Origin: Sinonovacula constricta
Lineage: Eukaryota; Mollusca; Bivalvia; Cardiida; Solecurtidae
Direction: 5' to 3'
Length of the DNA stretch: 64,000 nucleotides
Assembly: GCA_007844125.1 (NCBI GenBank)
Contig: CM017558.1
Span: 52,072,834-52,136,833 of the forward strand
Each line of letters starts with the position of its first letter. Position 1 is the first letter of the stretch. The position numbers and the translations under genes are program-made. This document shows positions 1 through 13,632 of the stretch, one piece after another. The notes beneath the pieces were generated by a model. The model ran no database searches and was not told the DNA's origin. It saw nothing but the letters and a program-made list of their open reading frames with translations.

Positions 1-852
1 TCATTTAACAGTCTGGTTGTCAAACCGCAATACAACACGATATGAATCTAATTGTAACGCCTTTTTCTGCTTTTCTTTCGGAATCAGTCTACGTTGTGTG
101 CATGTGTGTATACAGTTCACCAAAGTGTGAATTATATTTATAAATATTGCACGTTCCTCTGTAATGTTCAATATATTGGTTTATAATGTAGGCTACTAAG
201 TGCAAAATAAATTACACACGTTATATCTGTGACATTTTATATGAAACATAACTTTTCAAATAATTTATAATTGTAATAAAATTATATGCTATATTCATGC
301 ATTTTGCTGCTTTAAACAACATGTTATGCATTATTATACACGCCTTTGACCACATATATAAAAGCACACATTATGATAATAGTATAAACTATAAAGGCGC
401 CAATATCTGTTGTAAAACAGTTAGAAACATTGAATGATGCATGTTAATGTGCATGTCGGGCACTTTTGATCGTTTATTTTTATAGCAATTCTTTTTTTTT
501 TTATATGATATCAACGCTTTATCAAGCGCAATATTTGTTCCATCATTTTGCCACGGGTTGATTGAACATATATAGAGGTAGAGGGGTGAATAATAATTGT
601 ACATAAGCCGTATATTTACTGCTTTCTCCAATTAAATAAAGCCCGCAGCGATGCTTTTAGAGAGAATATTTCACATCAAACAAACAAAAGTGCACTGTGC
701 ACCTTTAATGTTTTTTTGACATTTGAACATTGCGTATTTTTGTCGAAACATGCTGCGCGGTATGGGTGTCTCAAATTGTCATATTAAAACAGATTGCTTT
801 TTGCACTGTTTTTTTATTATTATTCATTTTATTTTATCAGCATATCAGTTTA
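1..852. other. AT-rich non-coding DNA
   Basis: No gene is supported here. The ORFs present are short, of low quality and lack splice context. The stretch is AT-rich and probably intronic or intergenic; it may lie in the large intron or 3' flank of the minus-strand gene at 9653-10978. Confidence 0.5.
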
Positions 853-856
853 TCTC

Positions 857-895
<39 letters not shown>

Positions 896-1085
896 TTGTT
901 GTTGTTGTTGAGATTGCGATTCATTGCAGCGATGCAGTTATTGTCTTGATAGCGACGTCCACCTAATTATTGGTAGGAAAAGACCCCATACAAAAGCTTG
1001 TGTAGAATCACCGGCGCACTGCATGTCAGTTTTCAACTCAAATCCATTGAGCCATTAACTCAGAGTACATGCGGCGCCTCTACCC
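853..1085 (-). repeat. tRNA-derived SINE copy 1 (degenerate head)
   Basis: A (TTG)n run at 857-910 is the 3' tail of a minus-strand SINE. It is followed by the core motif CACCGGCGCACTGCATGTCAG near 1009-1029, shared with copies at 34.2, 34.6, 43.2 and 50.3 kb. The tRNA-like head near 1060-1085 is eroded and no good B box survives. Seen: shared core and tail. Inferred: SINE identity, since the better copy at 34.5 kb keeps a tRNA B-box-like sequence. Confidence 0.6.
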
Positions 1086-1104
1086 ATGTTAACACGGGCG
1101 CCCT

Positions 1105-1125
1105 CCCCCCCCCCCCCCCCCCCAC

Positions 1126-1162
<37 letters not shown>
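1105..1162. repeat. C19 run followed by A36 run
   Basis: A C run at 1105-1123 is followed by ACC and an A run of about 36 bases. It directly abuts the SINE at 853-1085. The C run can form a G-quadruplex on the minus strand, and both lengths are prone to sequencing error. Confidence 0.9.
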
Positions 1163-1163
<1 letters not shown>

Positions 1164-1354
1164 AGCCTGCATAATATAATAGTTGCTTCAAACAGATGTT
1201 ACCCATATAATAATAGAAACTCAATAGCTGTATGGTGAAATGTAGTTATTACGTGGTTTGGATAGCTGTGTTGTTATTATTGGTTGTGATTTTATTATTG
1301 TTGTTGTTATAAGTTTGGTTGTTTTGCTGCTATTATTTTAGTGTTTGCTTTTTA

Positions 1355-1505
1355 AGTTGATAATAGGTGTGGGTGGTTGTGTGGGTGGTGATGGTGTTAG
1401 GGGTATGGGTAAGTGGATGATGGTTGGGGTGAGTAGGTGATTGTGGAATTGGTAATGGTAACAGTTGTGGTGGTATTAGTGGGTGATGTTTGGTAGTAGG
1501 TCGTT
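1355..1505. repeat. Degenerate GT/GGT-rich strand-asymmetric tract
   Basis: About 150 bases are almost purely G and T on the plus strand, made of GTGGGTGG- and GGTGATGG-like words. The ORF read through its complement (Thr/Pro/His-rich) is a composition artefact. Confidence 0.7.
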
Positions 1506-4500
1506 GTCGTGAATATGGCGACAATAAAGAAATCGTCATAAACTGTCATAACATGATATCAAATGCAAGAGTTTATATTATAGCATTAAAGTATACCTGC
1601 ATGGCCTACTGGGAACTTAACTCCTTAATTGTACCATTAAACACCGGAAGATGTTGGGCGCATATTTCTAAATGCTTTATCAATTTAGCACTAACCTATT
1701 TAGGCTCGTGTCATGATTGAATACAATCGATCTTTTTCGTGTCAGAAGACAGTTCGCCATTTGTCATTCACATAACTTTAATTGACCACGTTTTCCTTTT
1801 ACCAGAATGTGCATTAAACGTTTATTAACCTGATAAATAGCTCAATGAAAATAGCTTTTATTGGCGACATGAAAACGGGCTACATTAAAAGCATGTCGCA
1901 GAAAAAAAAGAGATCTGTGTCAATAAAACATGAGTTAATATGAGGCTAATGACATTAATAATTATTTTGACTGTTACTGAGTTTTAGTTGGGCATTATTT
2001 GTGAGATCAGTTGGCTAGGTTAAGGTAAAAGAAAATGTTTTTCGTTACACAAAGTGTAAAATGCAGTTATATTTGTATTTTATTCAGTAAATAAAAGGTA
2101 GTGACTTGTAATGTATTACGTGTGATTTTTATTGTTGTATTTAGAAGGAATGTGTGGCGTATGTAAATATAAGTAAATGTCACAGTGGCCAAAAAGGCTC
2201 GTGCATCCCTCCAGGAAAATCCTTCCCCCACCCCGGGTTTGAAATGACACGCACTCAACAACACGCGCGTGTGAGGGGTATATTGATGACAGAAACTGTC
2301 AGAAATATTGGTAAGTGAATACCAACCGTGTCGAAATCTCTGTAAATATCAGGTCAACCAAGGACGGAACCATGTTGGTGACGACAGACACGTCTCGTGA
2401 CAGCTCCCCGGGGGTATGGGGACACATGTCAAGGCCGATGGCATGCACATATGCACTAATACATGGTTATAAATAGTTGTTAAAATGATCTTGTATCGGT
2501 GTGTATTGCAAGTGAACATGATCCAATTTGTCAAAGGTTGCGTAACAAGCGCATAACGTACGTGGGCAAACGGAGGTCAGTGGTTTGCAAATGACCCCGC
2601 CCAACCCCCGGTGATATCAAGTAGAGTAACATTACGAAAAGCTCTGAATACACATCTTGGATGACTTCTTATAAGTGTATACAGTATAATAGGACACAGG
2701 CATATTTGCATATAAACTAAAAAGTTAAGCAGCCTTAATGAAAATTGTTTTAAATCTCGAAGGTAAACCCACTTTTCCTTAAGCAAATCTCTTCTTACAT
2801 ATGACTTCCTATGGAATAAAACTAAGCATGGACAGTATGGGAATGAAATTAATGTCCATGCAAGCCCAGATGTTAATGTTTCTATATAACCCTCACACAC
2901 TTCTCCAATTCCTTGACTCGGTTTAAAAACTATACCAACCTTTGCCAGCTGTCCATAGTGCCTAGGACCCCAAACTCTCAAACAAATGTTGCATAGAAAG
3001 ATTTTAATCGCTATTTTCATTAATCACTCGAGTAGATAAATCCCCGCACCGATGAGTAAAATTTCTATTGACATTAAATGTGTCATGGTTTGGTTAACCG
3101 GTTGAATGCGAAGAAGGGAGAGGTTCAAGTCCGATTCAGAGCGAATGAGTACGGGCTGCTCGAAGCGTAAACACAATGTGATGACCTGGAAATATTTAGC
3201 TGGAGGAAAAACAAGCCTAATATTTCTCTCTGTTTTCACAGATAGTATCAAAATGTATCGATATATATGACAAATAACTACATGAATAGGCCTTCGGGGA
3301 TCGGGACCGGTTTTTGGCAATCGTTAGCCATCGTCAACATGATGGACCCCCGGGCGAATTTTTGCATTAACGCAAAGGTCAGTTATTTTAACAGGGGTGA
3401 GTTATCCGTAATTATACGGCTAATGGAGTATCTATGTTGCACTAGTAAGATCAAATAGTCATCGACTCATCACATTTGGTCAGCCAAGACATTTTTGGAT
3501 TTATCAGCTCATTCTAATACCGTTAGACAACACACAGCCAAACAATGACACATTTTGCGAAAATCTATCAATGTGACAATGGACATAAGATTGGAACATA
3601 AAAGCAACGAAGATAATGTACAGAGATATTTTGATTTAGCACAACTTTCTATTTGACACTTATTAGTTGAACTGCTATTAATTTATGACTTCTTGCTTAA
3701 CTTTGAACTGACAATAAACAGGCGGAATAAATTCTGGCTTTTTACTGCTTTGATGAAACTAATTGTATCTGTTCACATGCGTGATTATATGAAGATAATT
3801 TTAACTCAGGTTATGACGGGGTGTTTAAACAGCATTGCACTTGAAATTTTTGCGATGCAAATGTCTGCAACAAACCATCATGAAAACGAACAATGGCCGT
3901 AAAACCAATCCTTATCAGAAACGTCTAAAGTAGCAAGTCCCAAGGTACATCAAGAAAGGTAAGTATAACAGCTAAGACCTATCGGAATGTATTTACGTAT
4001 AAAGACGTTGCCCCTAAAGCTGTCATATCTTCAACAGATATTGCAATGATTTTCGTTCAGTTTACTGTGTAAATGGGGCGTGCATCTTCCCACATTAATA
4101 TTCACGTTGAGGTGCGGTCCTCTGGGTGGCACAGGGGGGCCCTCCAAGGCAGTACTAGTTAGATGGATTCACAAAGTGGATCTACTCCTCGGGAAATTCT
4201 GTCAGCCAACAGTATCGAAATGTTACGATTTGCCGCTATAAAGCTCGTAATATCCCGGATAATTCCTTCGGTTCGCATTACCAAGAAGTAACAATTGGTG
4301 AGAATAACAATCGGCGGTGTTATATTCTCGGACAATTCTGTCTTTCTACATAAAACCGACTGTGAGCAATCATTGAAATCTTCTGACTGTGGTAAATAGC
4401 GTCTTATTTTAAACATCATATTAGACAAATTTAAGAAAAGTTAAAAGCTTTAAGTTTAAGCTTTGTTCAGTCTGTCCACCCAGAAACTGCATAAGTGTTT

Positions 4501-7500
4501 CTGCATATAATTATGTTTATAATTAATTTAATAAATAATGCTTTTAACTGATACCTGATTGCCTTAATTTTAAAAGGAGGTCGCCATTTGACATGATGCG
4601 CTAGTGGAGAATCGTTTTAATAGCTGAGGGAAACCCAATAAGCACACACTAGTCAAGCATTTGCTACATCCAATTGAGCATTCTCCCGTTCAATGGCTAC
4701 AAAATAAATGAGACTAGACATGTGGGGCATTTTACATGTTTCAGATATGAAAAAAATCATATGACTAATTTGGCGTAATTGCCGATTAAGATTAATGTAT
4801 TGCTGTTTTAGCAAACCTGTTTCATTTTAATAATATAAGCAAATATTACAAATGTTACTATCAAACTTGAAGACAATAACAAGAAAAACGACGACATTTA
4901 AAAATATGAAAACATCGCAAGTAAAGGTTCATAATATAAATACAAGGCTACAAAGCTGTATGAAAAGAACAAAAAACTGTTTTCAAGTTCCTCACAAAGC
5001 GTTAGTTTTATGTAAACGACATGACCTAAGCCCATGCGACCTGAAGCTGTGATATTTTACTCTTAATTTGATTATGATTCCAGTGCAAATATTTACAACA
5101 ATGGGCACTTCACAGCTTAAGTTTTGTTTAGATTACAGAACGGACTTGGAAAACTAACCACATAATTCCCATTTCCGGGCGATAAGCAAACTTTATCCGG
5201 TGTCGCGTTACTTTCACTTCTTGCGTTAAAAAAATTATCACAAACCATACTTTAAACGGTGTCGCGTTTCTTTCACTGCTTGCGTTATTAAAATTATCTC
5301 CTCATCGCTGCTTAATAAACATTTCATAAGACATTCTATACTGAAAATCGCGGCTGGCAAGTCATTTGACCTACAATACCCGATTGTATGCAATTTGCTT
5401 GGTCGGGATTTGTTTATGTTACAGACTGAACGGGCTAGGTGCTGAAAAATGCAAATAGTATGGATTATATCAACCCAAGGCTGATCGTGGCCTTTATGTC
5501 GAAAACTTGCCGCATATTTACAGACCTAGATGGTGTCCTATTTCATCTGAAAATTATGCCAATGTACACGTATGAAGGAGGATTATATTGTTTTCTTATC
5601 TGTCTTTCTACTGCAGTCCATAAGAGGTTAGGATACGTTTGTTTGCTTTGGAGTTGTTGTTGTTGTTGTTTTTAACACTTATATAAAGAGATATTTAAAA
5701 TAATGTTTTGAACAGGCGAAATTTTTACACACTAGTGTCAAATTAGAATAAATATTTGTGACTGCCTTTTTCCACAAACGACCGGTTGTTATTTTCAATT
5801 TTTTCCGTTTGCTTTTTTACACTACACGCGCCTTTCAAAACAAATATTCATGATGCCGAACACAAAGAAACACGATCTGCCGAGATTTTCAAATTTATTA
5901 TGGAATCGTGTTGCAGTCGTCTTTTTACAAACTGTGTCGAACTCTAAATTAAACAAACATTCGTGACTCGGCAGTGTTTCTTGTCGTGTTTCATGAAAAG
6001 CACATTTGATTCACCTATATCCAAAAATCAAGAAGCCGGCGATACTAGCAATAAATCATTGACAAGCCAATTTTCTGTACACACAAAAACGTGCTTGTAT
6101 TTATTTAGATTTCAACAAATCAGATAAAGATAGAATTAACTACCATAAATTACAAATATACGACAGACTGCAAAGTATGTTGGCAAAAACATTCGTGCAT
6201 TTTCAGTTCATGGTATCAAATCAGTCCCGATCGTAAAGTTTGAATTCTTGGCCTGTTTTATTTCTTAATGGCCCATATTTATTGTTAACTATTTGCTAAA
6301 GCATACAGTGATAAGGAGACACTAAGCCGCAAATAGTGGAGGTCCAGAGCCACAAATAATGGACAGCTGCTGTACATACCCTCATTTCTCCTCCAAAACT
6401 TTTATACCTGGTACATATTACAGTAGTCTTGCATCAGCCTATTCTAATGAGTATCAATAATATAGGATGTGATTGAGAATTATGGGCTATGTGCTAACAC
6501 AACATTAGACTTGCGCCTATTATCTGGATCTCGTACGACCTGATAGACACCTGCACTATTTACCAAAATCTAGCCAATCCCAGCTTAGCTGGCCAAGAAT
6601 AAGTACTAGTAGTTGCTTGAGATTGTGTGGACTTAACTGAGTACAAGTCAGCGTTTAAGATCTGTAATATGTATCTGTGACAAGACAATATTTAAAGTAA
6701 CCAACCAAATACATGGTCGTCGATCCATCCACGTTGATCTAAGAACAGCATCTTGATGACATTCTCATTTCGTGCAGAAAGAATAAATATGTAAATACTG
6801 TTGTACAATCGCGTTCTGTCCAAAAGCATACCACATTAATAAAAGAAACATGCAACGAGAACTATGGGAACACGGCTGTTTATCGGGGTTTTAAAAAGTT
6901 GACCATAAATACAATTACTTACAGACAAGACAATTTTATAGATATAAATATTTCAGCCGTTAACAAACAGATCTGTTCTGTTCTGTTCTGATGTTTTGCG
7001 TATTGCGTTCGGATAATATGTATTATCTGTGTTGTCAATAGCTAAATACAACCATGAACCTTTGGACTCATTCCCAACACAATGAATGTACAATGCCTAG
7101 GCCGGACGGGTCGTTTTCTTTGCCAAGTTTCTCTTTAATTGGACAAACAATTTCATTAACATTTTAATCAATGAAACCGTTTGTGTTTGTAACCGTGACT
7201 AAGATTGTCTGTGTGTAAAAAAGAGGGCATGAGTGGTAAAACAACAACAGCGATGAATCACTGTGGCCGTAAGCGTTGGTCATTAATGAAAGTCACCAGA
7301 TGCGGTGTCAGCCATTGAAAAATGTAGCCTGGGTATTGCGTTATCGTACGTAAATATTGCAACAATTAAACATACATAAATACGACACAAAGGAACATAG
7401 GGCAGGTGTGAATAGAGGGTGACAATATGCCTATAATAGTGGGGCCACTGTCCCAACAAAGGTGGGAAATAGGTTGACTCGTGAAATGCGACGTGTGCCC

Positions 7501-8790
7501 GCCGTCCATTTTGCATGGGAATTTCGAAAGTGGATGAGACATTTTTGTCTTTAGGTTCTAAGATATAACTGAATGAGGCTACGCATGCTGATGTCTAGCT
7601 GAAACGTGATACCTCAAGGGGTCGGTATCCAACAGATTCCAGAAGGATGCATAGTTAGACCTACAGTTCCCGTAAACATGTTTTAAGAGCCATAATGTCG
7701 TACTTTTTTGTAGCCGTGAAATTAAAACTGAATTACTTTGTTAACTCATGCTATCATATTATCAACCAGCCGTAAAATTTACATTTTTTCAGACCTCATA
7801 GTTTTTCAAAAGACTTGCACTATACTACAATATGGCAGTTGTCACAGATAACCTGTGTAAAACTGGTAAATTTGTGGTGAAAAAAACACACACAAAAAGT
7901 CGTCACGCAGAATGACACCCCGGTAATGTCAGTAAAATATGGTTGTGGCATCTAATTAATTTCATTGAGGCAAACTCACTCAGGTGTGACAGCGTGTCTT
8001 ACCCAGACCCCGCACCGGGGGCAACTACATGGTAATGAAGGCAAAAAAGCCCTACAACGTATACATGTATATGAGCTACTTTGCAAACCAAATTTATGTA
8101 CAATGTCCCAATGTTCGTATAAAAAGGTTAAGGTGTCGTTTTCATAACCCCATACCATTACCCATCCGCAACCGCTTGTCGAAACCGAATTTGTATTTTA
8201 GTGGTTAAAATCGCACTGCCAGCATCTAAAACTGACGAAAATCAGCTTTTAAATCAATGGCATTCTGTCACTAAAGCAACAACAACAATAGAAAATAAAT
8301 AGTAAGGAAATGTCACCGAATTCCTATAGAGAAGAACATTTATGTGAATATATGTTTACTACTGCTTTGTCTAATTATATGAGTTTTACTCCATTGCCTT
8401 ATTTAACTTTGGACTGGTACAGTGCATTTATTTGCATATGAAACATACATAGCTGACGGAAGTAAAATATGTACAGTTTTATATCATATGCCCTATTTAG
8501 TGACTACTTGCTTCCTTAACTGTCTTTAGTATCTAGCTTTGCACATAGGCACATAACAATCGGCCACTTACATATCAGTCAACGCATCCCGGGGACACTA
8601 CACATACGAGTTACAATGGACAACGATAAAATATCTACCTCTACCTTAAAGGAGATGTTGTATAAACACTTGCAAGCACCGATTATCCATGCTACAGCAA
8701 ATCAAACATTAAAAGTAACCACTTGAGGCATGCAGGCCTTTGTAAAACGGGCTTTATTGACTCTTAGTCTACCAACACTAATTGACCAAG
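1506..8790. other. Non-coding stretch, no supported gene
   Basis: ORFs here are at chance length for AT-rich DNA (longest 147 codons on the minus strand at 2577-3020) and show no splice-site or compositional support. It holds a two-copy direct repeat at 5190-5310, degenerate pieces of the GTAGATCC/GGATCTAC repeat around 6300-6600, and a B-box-like GGTTCAAGTCC at about 3122-3132. Most likely intron or flank of the minus-strand gene to the right. Confidence 0.5.
5190..5310. repeat. Two-copy 60-bp direct repeat
   Basis: The word CGGTGTCGCGTT occurs at about 5199 and again 60 bases later. Both are followed by nearly the same TTTCACT-TTGCGTTA-AAATTATC sequence. A recent local tandem duplication of unknown role. 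Confidence 0.8.
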
Positions 8791-8865
8791 CTTAAGCAAA
8801 AAGTGGAGATCCAGATCATATAGCGCTCGCTATGGAACTGACTAAAAGGATCTGCAGTGTTTACT
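8791..8865. repeat. Foldback repeat copy (GGAGATCC...GGATCTGC)
   Basis: An imperfect palindrome runs from AAGTGGAGATCCAGATCA to AAGGATCTGCAGTGTTTAC around a CGCTCGC centre. It belongs to the dispersed family also seen at 12.6, 16.8, 23.1, 23.3, 34.0, 37.4, 55.6 and 56.7 kb. Confidence 0.6.
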
Positions 8866-9652
8866 TTAAAATATTTTATAATATGTATTGCGATATATTT
8901 GTACACAAATAACCAAAGTTATATTGAAGGTCCAAGCGTAGCATGATAAGGGTACAGGTGGTTCAGCTGGCCTGTGGTTGCATATTTGTGCCCGGTGCGC
9001 GTATGAAAGGGCCCCAAGTCGAGAGTATTTGTACACGGGCCATGGCAAACAGCAATAAATTTATCGATGACAGCTACGTACCATTGATTGACCGACGTAA
9101 AGGATGTACTTTTTAAAGAGACTAAACTCATTATTTCCATTATTTCTTGTACACTCGAGGTTCTAATAGCACTCAAGTCAGGGACTCTACTTCGGTTACC
9201 ATTCATGGGTCTATGTGGGGGAAGAGGGTGTGTATTCCGTTTTAAATAGAGATACTACTGAATGGCGTTTTGAATGTTATAATAACTTCTGTGATGATTA
9301 TGCAGATATGGACAAAAGAAGGTACCTATTGATAGATCACAAAGTTGGCAAATGTGTTCGTTGCGCTAATTGCTTAATCCAATCGCCCTAACAACTGAAA
9401 GATCTTCCTTTTTAATCACAAGCACGTATATTGAGGAAAAACTATTGTCTAAAAATATACTTGACATGTTTTGTGAGAAAAGAACAATATTTATATTTTC
9501 AACCTTACTATACGCCATACACTTAATGCTGCTTCCATAGCTACAGGTTCTCAGCAGGTGCTTTAATCGGTCTTTTTTATTTGATGCGCCAACGAAATGC
9601 CTTGCTTTAAGTACAAATTATATGGGATTCTTAAAGGCATGCTACAACTTAC

Positions 9653-10978
9653 CTCTGGACTCCATAAGCATGTCCCAGCCGTAGAATTCCTCGGCTTACT
9701 TCGCCATCTCTTCGGCAAAATTCGGTGATGCGGCGACGGCGATTTAGACTTGTGCATAACTGTGGAAGAATGAACAAAATTATAACTTAAAAATCCAAAG
9801 TCGTCACCATCAGCATCGCTTTCTCCACTGCTGGAAAGGTCAAGTTCATTTTCATTATTCTCATTGAATAACTGAAGTTCACCGAGAGATTTGCTACGTT
9901 TCCGCAATTTTCCGTTCATTGTCGGCTTTTTCCCTGAGTTTGATTGATTGCAACTTTCGTTTTTCAAACTACCGTTATCTACTACCGGAATGCCCACATA
10001 GTCACTATAGACCGGTAATGATGACTGGCTACCCGATTTCGAACTTGGTTTTGATGACTTAATAACTTCGCCTAAATTTTCGTAAATTCGCTTTAAACTG
10101 CGTTTAGCCCATGGAACAGTTCGGCCATTTTCGTCCACCGCATCAAGATTAGTTTCGTGAACTCTCGCTGGATCGGTCTGAGAAAAGCTTCTTAAGGGAC
10201 CCCTGAATTTACGATTGTGTGGCAGTGTGCGTGTTGAAGAACTTCTTGAGCCAATGCTTGAAACCTCGTCATTGTTAATTTTGGGTGAATATAATGAATT
10301 ATGTTTAAGATCTATCATAGATGAATGATGCGTAAGATTATTGATTTTGAACGGTCGCGAAAACACGTAACTTCTATCTAATGTAACGTATTCTTCGTCT
10401 TGCTCAGAGCTATCAAAATTGGAACTGGCCGTTGTGAGGCTGTCATCATCATAACTGACAGTGAACTTGTTCCTATCACTGCTGTTGGACAGTCTATCTC
10501 CGATGCTTAACCTATCACCACTCCCAATCGACACAGGCGAATCACGTGACTTTGACAACAAAGAATCACGCCTTTGATATAAATGCATATCTCGGATTTT
10601 CGCACTCATTGGAAACGTGTGCAGAAGTCCATTCTGATATCCACTACCGCTCGTACCGCTGCCGACACTACCACTTCCACTACCACCATTGCTATTTCCC
10701 ACGAAAGAGTTCCCGGGACTCCCGACGGAACCGCAGTTTTCCAAGTGGTTTCTTCCGCCGTTATCGGGAGATTGGTGAATCTGCCAAGTGCAGCCGTTCC
10801 ACGATTGGCTAAGGGTCAGGTTGTCCAAAAGTGGACCCTCGACATTGTGGCCCCCATTGACCATTAGGGGTCCCCGACCTTGACCTTGTCCCGTTCGTGG
10901 GGATCCCCTTGTTCGATCGCTGTGAACTGTCATGGAGGGACCCCTTGTCCGATCACTATGCACTGTCATCGCGGACAT
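9653..10978 (-). CDS. Large coding exon, Ser-rich signalling protein N-terminus (ARHGAP6-like RhoGAP?)
   Basis: A 442-codon open exon starts at the first ATG (10978), with an in-frame TAG immediately upstream, and ends in a consensus donor (CCAGAG then GTAAGT) in phase 0. The frame runs 29 codons into the intron before a stop, so the exon boundary and not that stop is the real end. The protein is rich in Ser, Asn and Gly. It begins with a tandem duplication of MTVHSDRTRG, followed by a Gly/Ser run (about 95-112) and basic-Ser phosphorylation-type motifs such as RKRSKSLGELQ (about 360-370). The last part reads LPKRWRSK...CLWSPE. From memory, the ARHGAP6 first coding exon also ends with a P-[RK]-R-W stretch and a W-x-x-E just before the splice, and has an RxxSxxDPA-like motif, as here (RSFSQTDPA). 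The ARHGAP6 assignment is therefore tentative; that this is a real coding exon is firm. No RhoGAP domain is in the window. Confidence 0.75.
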
Positions 10979-12600
10979 CTACATCGATTTGCAAATACAT
11001 TCAGCGTAGCCTCATCCGACATTTATTAAGTCAATAAATAAAAATACAATCACAGTGTGGTGGGTTTTTTTTCTTGAGTACTGTATGTTTGAGCTATAAT
11101 GATTTTAATAATCCGGAAACAAATATAACAAAAGTTTGCAATCTGAACTTTTTTACCGAGAGCTCACAGAATGACTTACATATCCTTTGTGCAAAATTGT
11201 AAATATCATAACTATTACGTCCGCTTATGTCATTTTTAAAATCCAGTTTTCAGAATATGTCACTGTAAATTAACATGCATTTTGTATTTAATGACTAATG
11301 TATAAATCTACAATTGACACAGACAAGTGACTTTTTCACTTTCGGAACTCTCTGACACTGCTGCAATCAATGTTTAGTTGACAAAAAATAGTCCCTGCTA
11401 TATAACACACATTTATTTCACAACTTCTGGCATTTAACAATCACGTTTGTTAATCCTTCTATTCCATACCCGCCACACTCTGTGTTTATCGCATTATACA
11501 AACATGTAAACTACTATAGAAATGTCGCGGGACGCTAGTTGTAAAGCGAGCTTAGTCGACCGATATACGGAGTTGGGAATCAGCGCGATTTGGTTGGCTG
11601 ACGTTGGTGACAGGGGAGGAGCTAACTTGTTCACGTGACACAACAGCTCGCGAGCCTTGATGTATGGAATGTCGTATGGCCAAGAGAAAACTAAATAGCA
11701 AAAACAATTTACCACTTAACTAATTATGGTAATTTAAGTAATAATTTACAAAAAATGCGGGCACATTGGCGAGAGGAATTCGTAAATGAAAGAAGTTCAA
11801 ATATGTGCGCTTTTGTTCATAGATAAAGTAAATAGAGCGTAAGTTCGTCGGGTTTTTTCAAGCGGTTAAAACTATACCGCAACAAAGGTAGCTTTTTAAC
11901 AAACAAACCACAAACTGCTTGTTCGACGAATAAAGAAAATATTAAAGGCACGCAGCATAACCGATCGATTTATCCAAGTTCACATTCCTTGTAACTATGT
12001 AACTATAAAACGTAGTAACTAAAATGCAAAACTGAAAGTGAAACTGTATCTTTTAACGTTTATAGACAATATATGTTTTAAAACGTATCGATAATATCAT
12101 ACACTTTACCGACATACAAACATGACACATAATCCCACAGAAAACTTTTAGCAATCAAATAAGCAAAAGTGAAAACTAATGTATTACTACCGTGTTTCGT
12201 ATAGCAACGCTTGGTTATAAAAATGATCAAAAAGGCATATTTTGCAACAAATATAGAAACTGCTATGAATTTTAGAGTAAAAAATGTAGAAAGTAATTAA
12301 TGCATATACAATGAAACATTGTTACATAATATATGTTAATGTACACGTATTGTCCAATGTACTTCTGTGCGTGATAAGAACTAACACCTTTAGACATAAG
12401 GAACAACGTCAGTTAGCATTCCGCGTATAAACATTTTTCTCTTTAGGTTTCTATCAAGGCTTATTATCCATTATTTTAAACATATTTAAGCAAATAAAAC
12501 AAAATAAAAAACCTTAAAAATGATGAACTTTTTGAAAACGATTATGTTTAACAAGGTATTTATGAAAATGCAGTCTCTCATGTCTCAGATATATATGTCC
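10979..12600. other. Upstream region of the minus-strand exon
   Basis: This should contain the 5' UTR and perhaps the promoter, or an upstream intron, of the exon at 9653-10978. TTTGCAAATCGATGTAG directly precedes the ATG and could be a weak splice acceptor, so the transcript may start further right. No TATA box or GC-rich promoter was recognised. Confidence 0.35.
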
Positions 12601-12635
12601 CGACTCTTAGTCTGCTAACCACGATTTTATCCATT

Positions 12636-12695
12636 TAGACATAATGTGTAGATCCAGATCCGAGGACTGTTGGACCAGAAGCTTGACTATTTGCT
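12636..12695. repeat. Foldback repeat copy
   Basis: Contains ATGTGTAGATCCAGATCC and, about 40 bases on, CTATTTGCTGC. The right arm is degraded. Same family as at 8791 and 23121. Confidence 0.5.
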
Positions 12696-12947
12696 GCTGT
12701 CTCGCCTGTAATATGTAGTTTTGCTTTTGAACGTAGTTTATTTGTGACTTATTGTTTCTTAAAAATAACAAAAGCAACAGAAGTGCCAATTTTATTCAAA
12801 AGAAAATTGTTAGTTTTAAAATCCATAAAGGAGAATGATCCCTTTTTTATTTTCATCCTCTCAGTGGATCATCCTCCTCTTTAAAAATGACTAAATTGAA
12901 ATGTTATGATCATTTTAACACCGTTTTTGTAAAGGCTATGTTGGTGC

Positions 12948-13105
12948 TGATAAATGATGATGGTGACGATGGCTGCTCGACAAGACTAGTGATGGTGGTG
13001 ATGATAGAGATGGTTATGTAGATTGTGCAAGTAGTGATAATGATTGTAATGGTGATAGTGGTAAAGATTATCATGGTAGTGGTAATGATGATGATAATGT
13101 TCCTG
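12948..13105. repeat. Degenerate GAT/GGT microsatellite
   Basis: Irregular GATGATGGTGATG-type repeats. They account for the His/Tyr/Thr/Ile-rich minus-strand ORFs over 12910-13192. Confidence 0.8.
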
Positions 13106-13283
13106 CGATTGCTGCAGGTACTGCTGGAATAATGGATAAAGATGAAAGACAAAGGCAATAGGGCAATATATGGCAAATGTAGATTGGGTCACCTCCCTTT
13201 ATTGTCACACAGTATGCCTTGTGGGGTTTCCTCCCTTATTAGGACACTGTGAGCTGTCGGGACATCATAAACCATTAAATCTT

Positions 13284-13368
13284 TCCACCCTCTTTCGCAG
13301 AGTTATCGTTCGTCACACTCCCACCTCTGCAATAGGCTCATGCCCACCATTGTCAAGATTCACATGCC
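13284..13368. repeat. Dispersed repeat, copy A (pairs with 24111-24195)
   Basis: Shares CGCAGAGTTATCGTTCGT and, after a short gap, the order CACCT-TGCA-AGGCTCA-GCCA-TGTCAAG with 24111-24195, 10.8 kb away in the same orientation. Identity is estimated by eye at about three quarters. Family unknown. Confidence 0.7.
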
Positions 13369-13632
13369 TATTTTACACTTGATTTCTGAATAAAATATAT
13401 GTTGTTTTGGTCAGATTATATCATATATGGGTAAATTAGCATTGCTTATGGTATTATTTTCTGTACTTTACGCACGGCAGACAAAAATGCGAAGGTAAAC
13501 AATAACACTGTATATTTAACACATATAGACGCACTTAGATTTAAAAACTAAATAAATTATAAACTGACACTATTTTTAATTGAACAACATTCAAAAGGGT
13601 TCCAACTCTGATCGAGACTTCCTAAGTCTTAA

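Noticed and set aside
2577..3020. 147-codon minus-strand ORF
   Set aside because: No family resemblance, no splice context, no low-AT bias; this length is expected by chance in 64 kb of AT-rich sequence.
10546..10867. Plus-strand ORFs of 88 and 94 codons
   Set aside because: Antisense shadows of the well-supported minus-strand exon at 9653-10978.
12910..13192. His/Tyr- and Ile/Thr-rich minus ORFs
   Set aside because: Translation of the degenerate GAT/GGT microsatellite.
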